From positions 186,001-250,000 of the forward strand of contig CAJJAZ010000005.1 in assembly GCA_905182295.1 (NCBI GenBank): a stretch of 64,000 nt of DNA, written 5' to 3'. This DNA comes from an uncultured Flavobacteriaceae bacterium (lineage in GTDB: Bacteria; Bacteroidota; Bacteroidia; Flavobacteriales; Flavobacteriaceae). The notes under the pieces were generated by a model. It did no database searches. It was not told the origin of the DNA and saw only the letters and a list, made by a program, of their open reading frames with translations. Below are positions 9,526-18,231 of the stretch, in pieces (the stretch's first letter is position 1; each line of letters starts with the position of its first letter). The translations under genes and the position numbers were made by a program.

Positions 9526-10527
9526 ATGAAAAATAACCTATCAATATCGGTACCCAAATTGGTCAAAGGGATTGTTAATGGTGAAATACCCGCTTTGAGC
9601 AAGGCTATTAGCTTGGTAGAAAGCAAATTACCCATTCACCAAAAATGGGCCCAGGAATTAGAGGCCGCCTTGTCAAAAGAAAATCCAAATACGATAAGAG
9701 TGGGTATTTCTGGGGTTCCAGGAGTAGGCAAAAGCACTTTAATTGAAGCATTGGGTATGTATCTTGTGGAAAAGGGACTTAGACTAGCCGTACTAACCAT
9801 TGATCCCAGTAGCCAACAAAGTGGCGGAAGCATCTTGGGAGATAAAACAAGGATGGACCAACTGGCTGCGCACAAGAGTGCTTATATAAGAACTACAGCT
9901 GCAGCAAGTACTTTAGGTGGTGTGGCACAAAATACCCGCTCAAGTATCCTTTTCTGTGAAGCTGCTGGCTTTGACGTAATCATTGTAGAAACGGTAGGAG
10001 TTGGACAAAATGAATTGGAAGTTCATGAAATGGTAGACGCACTTTTACTCCTCCAATTGCCCGGAGCTGGAGATGAAATTCAAGGTATTAAAAGAGGACT
10101 GCTGGAGGTGGCAGACGCCTTGTTAATTAACAAGGCAGACGGGGCGCAAGCCCCGTTAGCCAAAAAAGCACAGCAGTATTTCAAGGCTTCCGTTCACGGT
10201 TTTAGGCCCAGAGAAAACGGGTGGGAGCCCCCGGTCCTTTTGGCTTCTGCCATTGAAAATCGCGGCGTAAAAGAAGTGTGGCAAAGCATAGGAAATTTTA
10301 TTAGCCTTCAAAAGAAACATGGTGATTTTGAACTAAAAAGAACCTCTCAAAAAATTCTAGGACTGCACCGACTTGTCAGCCAGCGTTTAGAAGCCTCTTT
10401 TTACGCAGACAAGAAGGTTCAAAATGAAATTCCTGATATTAAAAGACAACTCACCAATGGCATTTTAAGCATCTCTAAAGCGGCTGAAATACTTATTGAT
10501 GGATTTAGAAATGGTCACAAAGAATAA
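9526..10527 (+). CDS. meaB: Methylmalonyl-CoA mutase-associated GTPase MeaB
   Basis: G3E-family GTPase that loads and protects adenosylcobalamin in methylmalonyl-CoA mutase (MeaB/ArgK/MMAA family). 333 residues; Walker A GVPGVGKST near residue 67, the MeaB-specific blocks LTIDPSSQQSGGSILGDKTRM and IRTTAAASTLGGV, switch region ETVGVGQNE, and the base-recognition motif NKAD near residue 203. The mutase genes are not in the window, but the cobalamin adenosyltransferase at 1802-2344 belongs to the same pathway. Confidence 0.96.
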   Translation: MKNNLSISVPKLVKGIVNGEIPALSKAISLVESKLPIHQKWAQELEAALSKENPNTIRVGISGVPGVGKSTLIEALGMYLVEKGLRLAVLTIDPSSQQSGGSILGDKTRMDQLAAHKSAYIRTTAAASTLGGVAQNTRSSILFCEAAGFDVIIVETVGVGQNELEVHEMVDALLLLQLPGAGDEIQGIKRGLLEVADALLINKADGAQAPLAKKAQQYFKASVHGFRPRENGWEPPVLLASAIENRGVKEVWQSIGNFISLQKKHGDFELKRTSQKILGLHRLVSQRLEASFYADKKVQNEIPDIKRQLTNGILSISKAAEILIDGFRNGHKE

Positions 10528-10637
10528 TTGAAACACAAAAGACTGTTGCAAAGGTGCTTCAGGCCTTATACCTAGTGTCAAATTTCAAAAAAGTCCTTAG
10601 AAATGCTGCAAAAAGACGGCTATTCTATAAAATGACT

Positions 10638-10645
10638 TAAATTTG
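10638..10645 (+). promoter_or_regulatory. Candidate -7 element before glycosyltransferase gene
   Basis: TAAATTTG is a full match to TAnnTTTG, but no TTG is found at the right distance upstream. The predicted transcript would start around 10652, which favours the ATG at 10664 over the one at 10655. Confidence 0.3.
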
Positions 10646-10663
10646 TGGGACTAAATGACCATC

Positions 10664-11626
10664 ATGAACATTCACACTCAGGAACTCCTTTCCATTGTTG
10701 TACCCCTTTATAACGAACAAGACAATGTGCGTTTACTTACTCAAAAAATTCACGAAAGCCTTGTGGGGTATCAATATGAGATTATCTATATAGATGACTT
10801 TTCTTCAGACCAAACCAAAAAGGTGGTCAATGATTTGGCAGACAATCAAGTCCACTTAATAGCCCTCAAGAAAAATTACGGCCAAAGTTTGGCCCTAGCT
10901 GCAGGAATTGACTATGCCTCTGGAACCTATATTATTACCATGGATGGTGACCTTCAGAACGACCCCTCAGACATTCCTTCTATGTTAAAAGAAGCCATTG
11001 ACGGAGGCTATGATCTGGTGACAGGTATTAGACAGAAACGAAAAGACAGCTTACTGAAGAAAATACCTTCAAAAATTGCCAACTTCTTGGTGAGAAGGGT
11101 CACTAAATTAGACATCAAAGACAACGGCTGTGCCTTAAAAGTCTTTCATAAAGATGTGGCTAAAGACCTTAATTTATACGGAGAAATGCACCGCTTCATT
11201 ACGCTTTTAGCATTCTTAGAAGGGGCGCAAATAAAACAAGTCCCTGTTAAACATCATGCCAGACATGCTGGAGTCTCCAAATACGGATTGGAACGTGTAT
11301 TTAAGGTAATTGCAGATATGATGTTATTGCTTTTTATTAGAAAATACATCCAAAGACCCATTCATCTCTTTGGAATTTTTGGGGTGCTATTAATAGGCGC
11401 AGGACTATGTATAAATGCGTATTTGGTGTACCTTAAACTTTTGGGCGAAGATATAGGAACAAGGCCCTTACTCACCCTCGGGATGATGCTGATTTTTGCA
11501 GGAATTCAATTGTTCACCATCGGAATTGTTATGGAACTACTCATCAGAACCTATTACGAGTCTCAAAAGAAAAGACCTTATAGAATTAGGAAAGTTACCC
11601 AAGGGGGAGCGGACATTTCAAAATAA
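10664..11626 (+). CDS. GT2 polyprenyl-phosphate sugar synthase (GtrB/DPM1-like)
   Basis: Transfers a nucleotide sugar to undecaprenyl phosphate at the cytoplasmic face of the inner membrane. The GT-A fold is visible: SIVVPLYNEQDN near the start, YIDDFSSDQT, MDGDLQNDPSD (the DxD metal site), and the acceptor region KDNGCALKVFHKDV. Two C-terminal membrane helices (about residues 238-258 and 270-295) are typical of GtrB. I chose the second ATG because the first (10655) lies at the predicted transcription start. The next gene is a flippase-like membrane protein, and a GT-C transferase and PAP2 phosphatase follow on the other strand, which suggests a common lipid-linked sugar pathway. Confidence 0.9.
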   Translation: MNIHTQELLSIVVPLYNEQDNVRLLTQKIHESLVGYQYEIIYIDDFSSDQTKKVVNDLADNQVHLIALKKNYGQSLALAAGIDYASGTYIITMDGDLQNDPSDIPSMLKEAIDGGYDLVTGIRQKRKDSLLKKIPSKIANFLVRRVTKLDIKDNGCALKVFHKDVAKDLNLYGEMHRFITLLAFLEGAQIKQVPVKHHARHAGVSKYGLERVFKVIADMMLLLFIRKYIQRPIHLFGIFGVLLIGAGLCINAYLVYLKLLGEDIGTRPLLTLGMMLIFAGIQLFTIGIVMELLIRTYYESQKKRPYRIRKVTQGGADISK

Positions 11627-11698
11627 CCACAGCCTCACAAAAGATTGGTCCAAATTGATGTAAAAATCAAATCCAACACAAAATCAATAATTACAAAT

Positions 11699-12565
11699 AT
11701 GAAAAAAAAAGCACTTTTATTTCTCAAGATAGGAATCAGTGCAGTGCTTATATACCTCATATTTTTAAAAATTCCCTTCAGCGAAGTATCTCAAACCTTG
11801 TTAAAAGTTCATTGGGGGTTCCTACTATTGGCGCTGCTTTTTTTCATTATTTCTAAAGTATTAGCTGCCTATAGACTTCAATATTTTTGGAGGTCTATAG
11901 GGGTTCATTTAAGTCATTCATACAACCTAAAGCTGTATCTATTAGGGATGTTTTACAATTTGTTTTTACCTGGTGGCATTGGCGGAGACGCTTATAAAGG
12001 CTATCTAGTCAAGAAAACATTTGAAACTCCCACAAAAAAAATTTTTGGAGCGCTCTTAGTAGATAGACTGTCTGGACTCCTGCTTTTAAGTGTTTTCAGT
12101 GCCCTTTTGGCGGCTATTGGTATTCATGAAATACTCAGCCCATTTAGATGTCTTTTTGTATTAGCCATTCCATTGGGGATTTTGGTTTACTATTTAGGAG
12201 TGAAAAAAATGTACCCTTACACCCTAGCTGTTTTCTGGAAAGCATTCGCTTTATCAGTAGGAGTACAAGTTTCCCAATTGGTAGCTGCATTCTTTATTCT
12301 ATGGGCATTGGGGCAAAACCAAGAGATAGGGATGTATCTTTTAGTCTTTTTAATTTCTTCTATCGTGGCTGTTATTCCATTGACGATTGGTGGAATTGGC
12401 AGTAGAGAGCTTACCTTTTTATATGGTGCACAATGGCTGGCCTTAGATTACAAAACAGCCATAGCCATGAGCTTACTATTCTTTTTCATTACTGCTTCAG
12501 TCTCTATAACTGGAATGGTGTATCACTTTAGGCCATTACCCGAACCAGGCAAAAACACCAAGTAG
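11699..12565 (+). CDS. Flippase-like membrane protein (LPG synthase TM / UPF0104 family)
   Basis: Integral membrane protein of the lysylphosphatidylglycerol-synthase transmembrane-region family, called flippase-like; the biochemical role is unproven for most members. About 288 residues, with hydrophobic segments throughout and the family motif NLFLPGGIGGDAYKGYLVKK, plus the late block PLTIGGIGSRELTFLYGA. I prefer the ATG at 11699 (MKKKALLFLKIG) to an in-frame TTG at 11645, because the extra 18 residues are polar and not family-like. It follows the polyprenyl sugar synthase closely, and its 3' end overlaps the convergent GT-C gene by 43 bp. Confidence 0.85.
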   Translation: MKKKALLFLKIGISAVLIYLIFLKIPFSEVSQTLLKVHWGFLLLALLFFIISKVLAAYRLQYFWRSIGVHLSHSYNLKLYLLGMFYNLFLPGGIGGDAYKGYLVKKTFETPTKKIFGALLVDRLSGLLLLSVFSALLAAIGIHEILSPFRCLFVLAIPLGILVYYLGVKKMYPYTLAVFWKAFALSVGVQVSQLVAAFFILWALGQNQEIGMYLLVFLISSIVAVIPLTIGGIGSRELTFLYGAQWLALDYKTAIAMSLLFFFITASVSITGMVYHFRPLPEPGKNTK

Positions 12566-14175
12566 CGTTTCTCTAAAGTATTGGCTCTTGTAGCAGGATT
12601 TAAAAAGGCTATTTTTAATCGGGTAATCCTATAAGAAGGCACTGAAAATTCAATATTTAAGGGAATGTCTGTTTTGGAAAGTCGGTCTAATTGAGCTTCA
12701 TTTAAGTACACCCAAACGTTTGACAAAGCGTTAAAATCTTCCAAACAATCTAATGTTTTTAGTGGCGCTTTAAGGCCAAAATCCATGGCCCAACTGTGTG
12801 CATTTCCCCATTTATATACCTTTTCTGGATAAATGTAGGAAGATTGCATAATTTTCTCTGAAGCAGTTTTACCTGATTGATATTGAAGTAATTTAGGGTA
12901 AAAACCAGTATTTAAAACACCATTTACAAAAATAGCTGTTAACACACCTGTAAGAAGGATAGCAGGAAAAACCTCTTTAGTTCTTAATATCCAGACAATA
13001 CTTCCCACAATAAATAGCCCTAATAAAACATAAGAACCCCAAAATAGATAAGGAAAAACCCATGTACAAAGCACCAAAGCTCCAGACCCTAATAGTATAA
13101 AAAGGGCTCTTTGAATGTGCAACAAGGGTTTCAAAATAAAAGGAGTACCTCCTACCCTACCGGCAACCAATACCGCCCATAAAGGAATACTACTATTTAA
13201 GTAATGGGGCAGTTTAAACTGAGCAAAGCTAATTAACAGTAAAATAGCCAATGCTCCGTACAAAAGCCCTTGGGTTTTATCATTGGCTTTTACAGTCTTA
13301 AATCGCTTTACAAAGAGATATATCGCCAAGGGCGTAAAAGGTAAAAAAGCCCATAAAAAAGTATGGAAAAAGAAAAAATAATCAGGACTATTACTGCCCA
13401 TACCCTGGCCGCTCATACGCTCAAAACTCTGCTCAAAAAGGATAAAGAAAATACCAGACCTGTCTGAAACACCCCGAATCACTAATTCAGGATGAAGGTC
13501 AAATTGCACATAGTAAGCATACAAAATAGGACATATACCTAAAACAAATGCAGCTACTCCTAAAAGCACTTCTTTTCTCCAGAGCAGCGACCATTGGCGG
13601 TTATAAATAAGATGTCCCAGTAACGGAAATCCAATCATGACAAGAGCCAAATGTCCTTTTGTAGAAAAAGCCATGGCTGCTGCCAAAGCTCCAAAAACCA
13701 TGGGGCGCCAATTGGGCCTTTCCGCAAATGCGATGAATTGCCACAAGGACAAGGCAACAAATCCTGTAAGAACCGCGTCTGTCCTAAGATCAATTGCAGA
13801 TAAAACAATGGTTTGGGCACTTAAAAAAATAAGTGTAGCAGCTCTAGCGATAGGGACTGAATAAAGTAGTTGGGCCAATTTAAACACACTATAAGCAGCT
13901 AATAATAAAGCCATAAAACCTGGCAACTTATATGAAAACTCATAAATTCCAAAAACAGCATATGAAGCAGCAGCCAACCAATAGTGTAAATGTGGTTTGT
14001 CAAGATAAGGTTCAGTGCCTTTGAATAGCGTGAGAAAATCGCCTTCTTGAAACATTCTCATAGACATAACAGCAAATTGTGCAGAATCATTTTCTAACAG
14101 CCCACTAAACAGTCCCATAGCATAAACCGCCAAGAGCAAAGTTAGTAATACGATAAAAGTCTTTTTAGATGGCAT
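12523..14175 (-). CDS. GT-C glycosyltransferase, ArnT/PMT-like (GT83/GT39)
   Basis: Polytopic enzyme that uses a polyprenyl-phosphate sugar as donor on the periplasmic side. 550 residues; the first periplasmic loop has ENDSAQFAVMSMRMFQEGDF (acidic catalytic positions) and the motif PYLDKPHLHYWLAA, typical of ArnT-like enzymes. Many membrane helices follow, then a soluble C-terminal region. The start codon overlaps the stop of the PAP2 gene by one base, so these are coupled. The acceptor (lipid A, protein or glycan) cannot be read from the sequence. Its 3' end runs 43 bp into the flippase-like gene on the opposite strand, leaving no room for a separate terminator. Confidence 0.88.
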   Translation of the reverse strand: MPSKKTFIVLLTLLLAVYAMGLFSGLLENDSAQFAVMSMRMFQEGDFLTLFKGTEPYLDKPHLHYWLAAASYAVFGIYEFSYKLPGFMALLLAAYSVFKLAQLLYSVPIARAATLIFLSAQTIVLSAIDLRTDAVLTGFVALSLWQFIAFAERPNWRPMVFGALAAAMAFSTKGHLALVMIGFPLLGHLIYNRQWSLLWRKEVLLGVAAFVLGICPILYAYYVQFDLHPELVIRGVSDRSGIFFILFEQSFERMSGQGMGSNSPDYFFFFHTFLWAFLPFTPLAIYLFVKRFKTVKANDKTQGLLYGALAILLLISFAQFKLPHYLNSSIPLWAVLVAGRVGGTPFILKPLLHIQRALFILLGSGALVLCTWVFPYLFWGSYVLLGLFIVGSIVWILRTKEVFPAILLTGVLTAIFVNGVLNTGFYPKLLQYQSGKTASEKIMQSSYIYPEKVYKWGNAHSWAMDFGLKAPLKTLDCLEDFNALSNVWVYLNEAQLDRLSKTDIPLNIEFSVPSYRITRLKIAFLNPATRANTLEKRYLVFLPGSGNGLK

Positions 14176-14747
14176 TAATTAGCTTGCTTAAATAAAACCT
14201 GTTTATTAAAAATGAATTGAGCCAGATAGGCAAAGAATGCACCTATAAAAAACCCTATAAGCACATCAAAAGGATAATGAACACCTAAATATATTCTACT
14301 AAAACCGACCATAAAAGCCAAAAGTACACCAACATATATAAACCAAGACCAAAACTGTCTGAGGAGCATTCCCATAAATATAGCGACCGCCATACTGTTG
14401 GCTGCATGTGCAGAAAAGAAACCGTAGGAACCACCACATCTAACCTTAACAAGCCTAAGCCCCCCATCTAGTAGCGGTTCATGACAAGGCCTTGGCCTAG
14501 CAAAACCGTACTTAAACGCGTTGGCCAGTTGATCGGTTGCTAGTATTAATATAGCTAAAGCGAGGATCGCTTTTAAACAAACTACAAGACCGTATTTGTG
14601 ATACACCTTCCAAAGAAAAAAGAGCACTAAAGGGGCTCCAATAGTCTTTTCTGAGAGTAACAACCAAAAAGCATCCCATGAAGGGCTTCCCAAACCATTG
14701 AGAAACACAAAAAGAGTGCGGTCTATGGATTGAAGCTGCTCTAGCAT
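14175..14747 (-). CDS. PAP2-superfamily membrane phosphatase
   Basis: Lipid phosphatase of the type-2 phosphatidic acid phosphatase superfamily; bacterial relatives dephosphorylate undecaprenyl pyrophosphate or lipid A. 190 residues with about five membrane helices. The three motifs are present: KYGFARPRP (near residue 84), GFFSAHAANS with the catalytic histidine (a SAHA form of the classic PSGH), and SRIYLGVHYPFDV with the second histidine and aspartate. One-base overlaps on both sides tie it to the small protein upstream and the GT-C enzyme downstream, which suits recycling of the lipid carrier. Confidence 0.92.
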   Translation of the reverse strand: MLEQLQSIDRTLFVFLNGLGSPSWDAFWLLLSEKTIGAPLVLFFLWKVYHKYGLVVCLKAILALAILILATDQLANAFKYGFARPRPCHEPLLDGGLRLVKVRCGGSYGFFSAHAANSMAVAIFMGMLLRQFWSWFIYVGVLLAFMVGFSRIYLGVHYPFDVLIGFFIGAFFAYLAQFIFNKQVLFKQAN

Positions 14748-14974
14748 TATTCTTTGTATCTAGAAACTTCTCTGTCGTAAAAATCAGTAGCCGCCTGAAT
14801 GAGCCCTTCTGTTTCTGTTTCTAATTCTTTTTCATCTTCTGGAGAAAAATCTTCCAACCATTCCACCGCGTCGTCCTCAAGGTTTATAATGAACCTAGGA
14901 TAATCGGTATGTATAACAAAAATCGCGGTGGGGAAATCAGTGTTGTCACCGAGTAAAAATTTTGGAAATTCCAT
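14747..14974 (-). CDS. Small conserved flavobacterial protein, unknown function
   Basis: 75 residues, acidic, with no signal peptide or membrane segment. The N-terminal half (MEFPKFLLGDNTDFPTAIF, then HTDYPRFIINLEDD) is, from memory, strongly conserved in Flavobacteriaceae as a stand-alone hypothetical protein. Its stop overlaps the PAP2 start by one base, so it leads a three-gene unit with the PAP2 phosphatase and the GT-C enzyme. I do not know its function. Confidence 0.8.
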   Translation of the reverse strand: MEFPKFLLGDNTDFPTAIFVIHTDYPRFIINLEDDAVEWLEDFSPEDEKELETETEGLIQAATDFYDREVSRYKE

Positions 14975-15030
14975 AGGGTAATATTTTTAAATACGTTGGT
15001 CTATGAGCAGAAGTATACTGCTTCTGATTG

Positions 15031-15069
15031 TTTTAGTGGTAATTTAACTTTTAAACTAAAGCACTAAAA
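15031..15069 (-). terminator. AT-rich hairpin after the MATE gene
   Basis: Eight-base inverted repeat TTTTAGTG/CACTAAAA at 15031-15038 and 15062-15069, with further internal A/T pairing, 12 bp past the MATE stop on the minus strand. The stem is weak and has no clean T run, so termination is only a possibility. Confidence 0.3.
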
Positions 15070-15080
15070 TAGTGAGAATC

Positions 15081-16466
15081 TTAGGAAACCGGAAGAGAAA
15101 GGTCTTCTATATGCCTTTTTGTCAAATAATTAAATCGAATATATAACATAATAGCAGAAGCTGTTAGTCCAGCTAAAAGGCCCAACCAAATTCCAACACT
15201 CTCTAAAGAGGTGTATAAGCCCAGGTAAAAACTCACTGGAAAACCTATCATCCAATAAGCAATAAAAGTGATTAAAGTGGGTATTTTAACATCTTGAAAA
15301 CCTCTTAATGCACCTAATACCACTACTTGTAGGCCGTCTGAAATTTGAAAAAATGCAGCAACTAAAAGCAATTGACCAGTAAGGAAAATAACTTCTGTGT
15401 TGTCTGCCGCATTGATTAGGTCATTGTTATTGAGATAAATTGTAGGAAGTATATCTCTAAAAGCTAAAAATAAAATGGCAAATACCACTTCCAAAATGAA
15501 GGTCAATAAAAAGATAGACATGGCTATTCGCCTCAGTGCATTAAAATCTTTTAATCCTTTCTGGTTCCCTACCCTAATCATAGCTGCTACACCAAGTCCC
15601 ATACCCACCATAAAAGTCATACTAGAGAGGTTCAGTGCAATTTGATTGGCCGCTTGCGCATTTTTCCCCAACACACCACTTAGCCAAATGGCCGATGTAA
15701 ATATGGCTACCTCAAAAAACATTTGCAATGCAGAAGGAAAGCCTAAATTGATGATTTTAGTGAGTACTTTTTTCTCTATGACCTTAAAATTTATATTGTG
15801 TACATAGGCTTTAAATTTATCCTTATAACGAAATATAGCCCAAAGTAAAATAACCATAACGACCCTAGAAACTAAAGTTCCAACGGCTGCACCAACAATA
15901 CCCATTTCAGGGAAACCAAAGGTGCCATAAATCAATAAATAGTTCAAAACAATATTGATCACGTTGGCAACAACGGTTACATACATAGGATACTTGGTCT
16001 GAGAGAGTCCTTCTGAAAACTGTTTTAAAGCCTGAAAAACAATTAATGGCACTAGAGAAAAAGCGACCAAATCTAAATAAGGCATAGCCAATGTAACTAC
16101 CTCAATAGGTTGTTTCATGTGGTACATGAGTGGTTTACACAGTAGAATAAGAAAAAATAAGGCCAATCCTAAAACCGTACATAAAACCAATCCATGCTTG
16201 AGTGCTGATTTTCCAGAGGCGGTGTCTTTTGCTCCATCAGATTCCGCTACAAGTGGCGTAATAGCCGTGGAAAATCCGATTCCTAATGACATGGCAATAA
16301 ACACAAAACTGTTTCCTAAAGAGACCGCAGCTAATTCTGCGGTTCCTAGTTGTCCCACCATAATATTGTCTGCAAAAGCGACAAAGGTATGGCCTAGTAA
16401 GCCTAGGATTACTGGAAAAGACAGGCTCAAATTGTATCTGAATTCTTTGGTGTATTGTTTTAACAA
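15081..16466 (-). CDS. MATE family efflux transporter (NorM-like)
   Basis: Inner-membrane multidrug/toxin exporter driven by a cation gradient. 461 residues with twelve predicted helices in two halves. The N-terminal pattern is typical: FPVILGLLGHTFVAFADNIMVG, then LGTAELAAVSLGNS and GFSTAITPLVAESDGA. The start is a TTG: no ATG is available in frame near the expected N-terminus (LKQYTKEFRYN), and a full-match -7 element lies 20 bp upstream. Substrate unknown. Confidence 0.95.
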   Translation of the reverse strand: MLKQYTKEFRYNLSLSFPVILGLLGHTFVAFADNIMVGQLGTAELAAVSLGNSFVFIAMSLGIGFSTAITPLVAESDGAKDTASGKSALKHGLVLCTVLGLALFFLILLCKPLMYHMKQPIEVVTLAMPYLDLVAFSLVPLIVFQALKQFSEGLSQTKYPMYVTVVANVINIVLNYLLIYGTFGFPEMGIVGAAVGTLVSRVVMVILLWAIFRYKDKFKAYVHNINFKVIEKKVLTKIINLGFPSALQMFFEVAIFTSAIWLSGVLGKNAQAANQIALNLSSMTFMVGMGLGVAAMIRVGNQKGLKDFNALRRIAMSIFLLTFILEVVFAILFLAFRDILPTIYLNNNDLINAADNTEVIFLTGQLLLVAAFFQISDGLQVVVLGALRGFQDVKIPTLITFIAYWMIGFPVSFYLGLYTSLESVGIWLGLLAGLTASAIMLYIRFNYLTKRHIEDLSLPVS

Positions 16467-16485
16467 ATGGTCAAAATTTTGCTTG

Positions 16486-16493
16486 CAAATATA
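16486..16493 (-). promoter_or_regulatory. Candidate -7 element of the MATE gene
   Basis: On the minus strand the sequence reads TATATTTG, a full match to TAnnTTTG, 20 bp before the TTG start. No TTG at the -33 position is seen. Confidence 0.4.
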
Positions 16494-16623
16494 GGCTTTC
16501 TAAAACAGCTGTAGACATCTTAGGGAAAATGTATGTGCTTATTGAAATGTACCGTGATGAGATGGCTTTTTGCCTCTTAAACCCAAGACATATGAATACC
16601 TTCATTATAGATTTGAGCTACTG

Positions 16624-17397
16624 CTATAATTTTTTAGCTTCATTCCAGAAAACATCCATTTCTTCTAGTGACATTTCGCTGAGAGAAAGGCCGTTAAGTA
16701 CTGCTTGGGATTCGAGGTAGGTAAATCTTTTCTTGAATTTCAAATTGGTGCGTTCTAAGGCATTTTCAGGATTAATACCCATAACACGAGCATAATTAAT
16801 CATGGAAAAGATTAAATCTCCAAATTCGTCTTCCATGGCATCTTTATCCCCTTTTTTCACCTCATCATTAAACTCTCCGAGTTCTTCTATAACCTTTTCC
16901 CAAACCTGTTCTGGTTTCTCCCAATCAAAACCTACGCCAGCAGCTTTTTCTTGCATCCTATATGCTTTTATCAATGCTGGAAGTCCTTTTGGAACCCCTG
17001 AAAGCACACTTTTATTCCCCTCTTTTAACTTGAGCTGTTCCCAGTTTTTCTTGACCTCTTCTTCATTTTCAACGGTGACGTCTCCATAGATATGTGGGTG
17101 CCTATGAATGAGTTTCTCACAGATTTCATGAGACACATCTCCCATGTCAAATGCGCCAGACTCACTCCCTATTTTGGCATAAAAAACAATATGCAACAAC
17201 ACATCTCCCAATTCCTTTTTAACTTCTTGAATATCGTTATCTAATATAGCGTCTGCCAATTCATAGGTTTCTTCTAAAGTGAGTAAACGCAGGCTTTCCA
17301 TGGTTTGCTTCTTATCCCAAGGGCATTTTAAACGCAACTCATCCATGATAGTTAACAATCTGTCAAAGGCTTTTAATTGGTCTTCTCTTGAATTCAT
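16624..17397 (-). CDS. mazG: Nucleoside triphosphate pyrophosphohydrolase MazG
   Basis: Hydrolyses (d)NTPs to NMP and pyrophosphate; house-cleaning and alarmone-related role. 257 residues with the two MazG repeats. The first has RLKCPWDKKQTMESLRLLTLEETYEL and ELGDVLLHIVFYAKIG, which supplies the E-E-x-D metal site; the second has EELGEFNDEV and EDEFGDLIFSMINYAR. Cytoplasmic. It is divergent from the SGNH hydrolase gene, and the shared intergenic region contains a tandem repeat (17454-17488). Confidence 0.96.
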   Translation of the reverse strand: MNSREDQLKAFDRLLTIMDELRLKCPWDKKQTMESLRLLTLEETYELADAILDNDIQEVKKELGDVLLHIVFYAKIGSESGAFDMGDVSHEICEKLIHRHPHIYGDVTVENEEEVKKNWEQLKLKEGNKSVLSGVPKGLPALIKAYRMQEKAAGVGFDWEKPEQVWEKVIEELGEFNDEVKKGDKDAMEDEFGDLIFSMINYARVMGINPENALERTNLKFKKRFTYLESQAVLNGLSLSEMSLEEMDVFWNEAKKL

Positions 17398-17434
17398 AGT
17401 GGTGTTTTTAAAATGACATGTCTTTATTCAGGAA

Positions 17435-17442
17435 CAAAACTA
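17435..17442 (-). promoter_or_regulatory. Candidate -7 element of mazG
   Basis: The minus strand reads TAGTTTTG here, a full match to TAnnTTTG, 37 bp before the mazG ATG. No clear -33 TTG is present; the tandem repeat at 17454-17488 lies just upstream. Confidence 0.4.
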
Positions 17443-17453
17443 CAGATTTAAAT

Positions 17454-17488
17454 GTCATAGGTCTAATGTTTATAAGTCACAGGTCTAA
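17454..17488 (+). repeat. Two direct repeats with 22 bp period
   Basis: GTCATAGGTCTAA at 17454-17466 and GTCACAGGTCTAA at 17476-17488 differ at one of 13 bases and start 22 bp apart, about two helical turns. They lie between divergent mazG and the SGNH/GH20 pair and could be a regulator site. Confidence 0.6.
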
Positions 17489-17558
17489 AAAATTAGGTGT
17501 GGTCATTCAAAAAATGTAATTTAAATCGAAGTTTTTAATTGAAAATCAATATGAAATC

Positions 17559-18206
17559 ATGAAAAAAATAGCGCTCGTTGTAGGTTTGTTTGTATGCTGT
17601 CATTCTGCTGTCTTTTCACAAAATCCATTTAAGGCAGAGGTTCAAGAAATACAAAACAGGTATATAAACCATAAGACACAAGGGAAAACAATTGTATTCA
17701 CAGGTAGTTCTAGTATTAGAATGTGGCTGTCTGTCAGTGATTTAGCCCCAGAAAATACGATCATAAATACTGGTTTTGGTGGGTCTCAAGCACGAGATTT
17801 ATGGCGACATAAAGAGGCGCTTATTATTCAGTTCCAACCCCATCAAGTGTTTATTTACGAGGGTGACAATGATTTATATGCGGGAGTAAAGCCAAGAAAA
17901 ATTAAACGCATTACAAAGAAAATAATTAGGGCCATTCACACAAAAAATAAGCAAACTCAAATAGTACTCATAGCTGCTAAACCGAGTATCAGCCGCTGGG
18001 ATTTAAAAATAAAATACGAGCGGTTAAATGGCCTTTTCAAACAGCTCGTTTCTAAGAAAGAGCATTTAGTCTATGCAGATGTATGGAACCCTATGCTTAA
18101 AGAAGGGGCGCTAGACAAAAGCTTATTTATTTCAGATGGCTTACATATGAATCAAAAAGGGTATGACATTTGGAAAACCGTTTTGAAACCTCTAATATTG
18201 AAATAA
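17559..18206 (+). CDS. Secreted SGNH/GDSL hydrolase
   Basis: Serine esterase of the SGNH superfamily, possibly a carbohydrate or acyl esterase. 215 residues with a signal peptide (to about residue 20, ending VFSQ). The four SGNH blocks are visible: FTGSSSIRMW (nucleophile Ser about 51), GFGGSQARD (Gly), YEGDNDLY (Asn in a G-x-N-D form) and SDGLHMN (Asp-His). It lies 25 bp before the GH20 hexosaminidase gene, so a joint role in removing acyl groups from amino-sugar polymers is possible but unproven. Confidence 0.88.
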   Translation: MKKIALVVGLFVCCHSAVFSQNPFKAEVQEIQNRYINHKTQGKTIVFTGSSSIRMWLSVSDLAPENTIINTGFGGSQARDLWRHKEALIIQFQPHQVFIYEGDNDLYAGVKPRKIKRITKKIIRAIHTKNKQTQIVLIAAKPSISRWDLKIKYERLNGLFKQLVSKKEHLVYADVWNPMLKEGALDKSLFISDGLHMNQKGYDIWKTVLKPLILK

Positions 18207-18231
18207 CAGATTAAAACCAATCATAAAAACC

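Noticed and set aside
14999-15030. Hairpin around CAGAAG/CTTCTG at 15009-15026 as a terminator
   Set aside because: Short stem with a seven-base loop and no adjacent T run; a chance repeat is as likely.
16529-16720. Small plus-strand frame between the MATE gene and mazG
   Set aside because: Its second half is the antisense of the mazG 3' end, and the first half has no family-like pattern or promoter.
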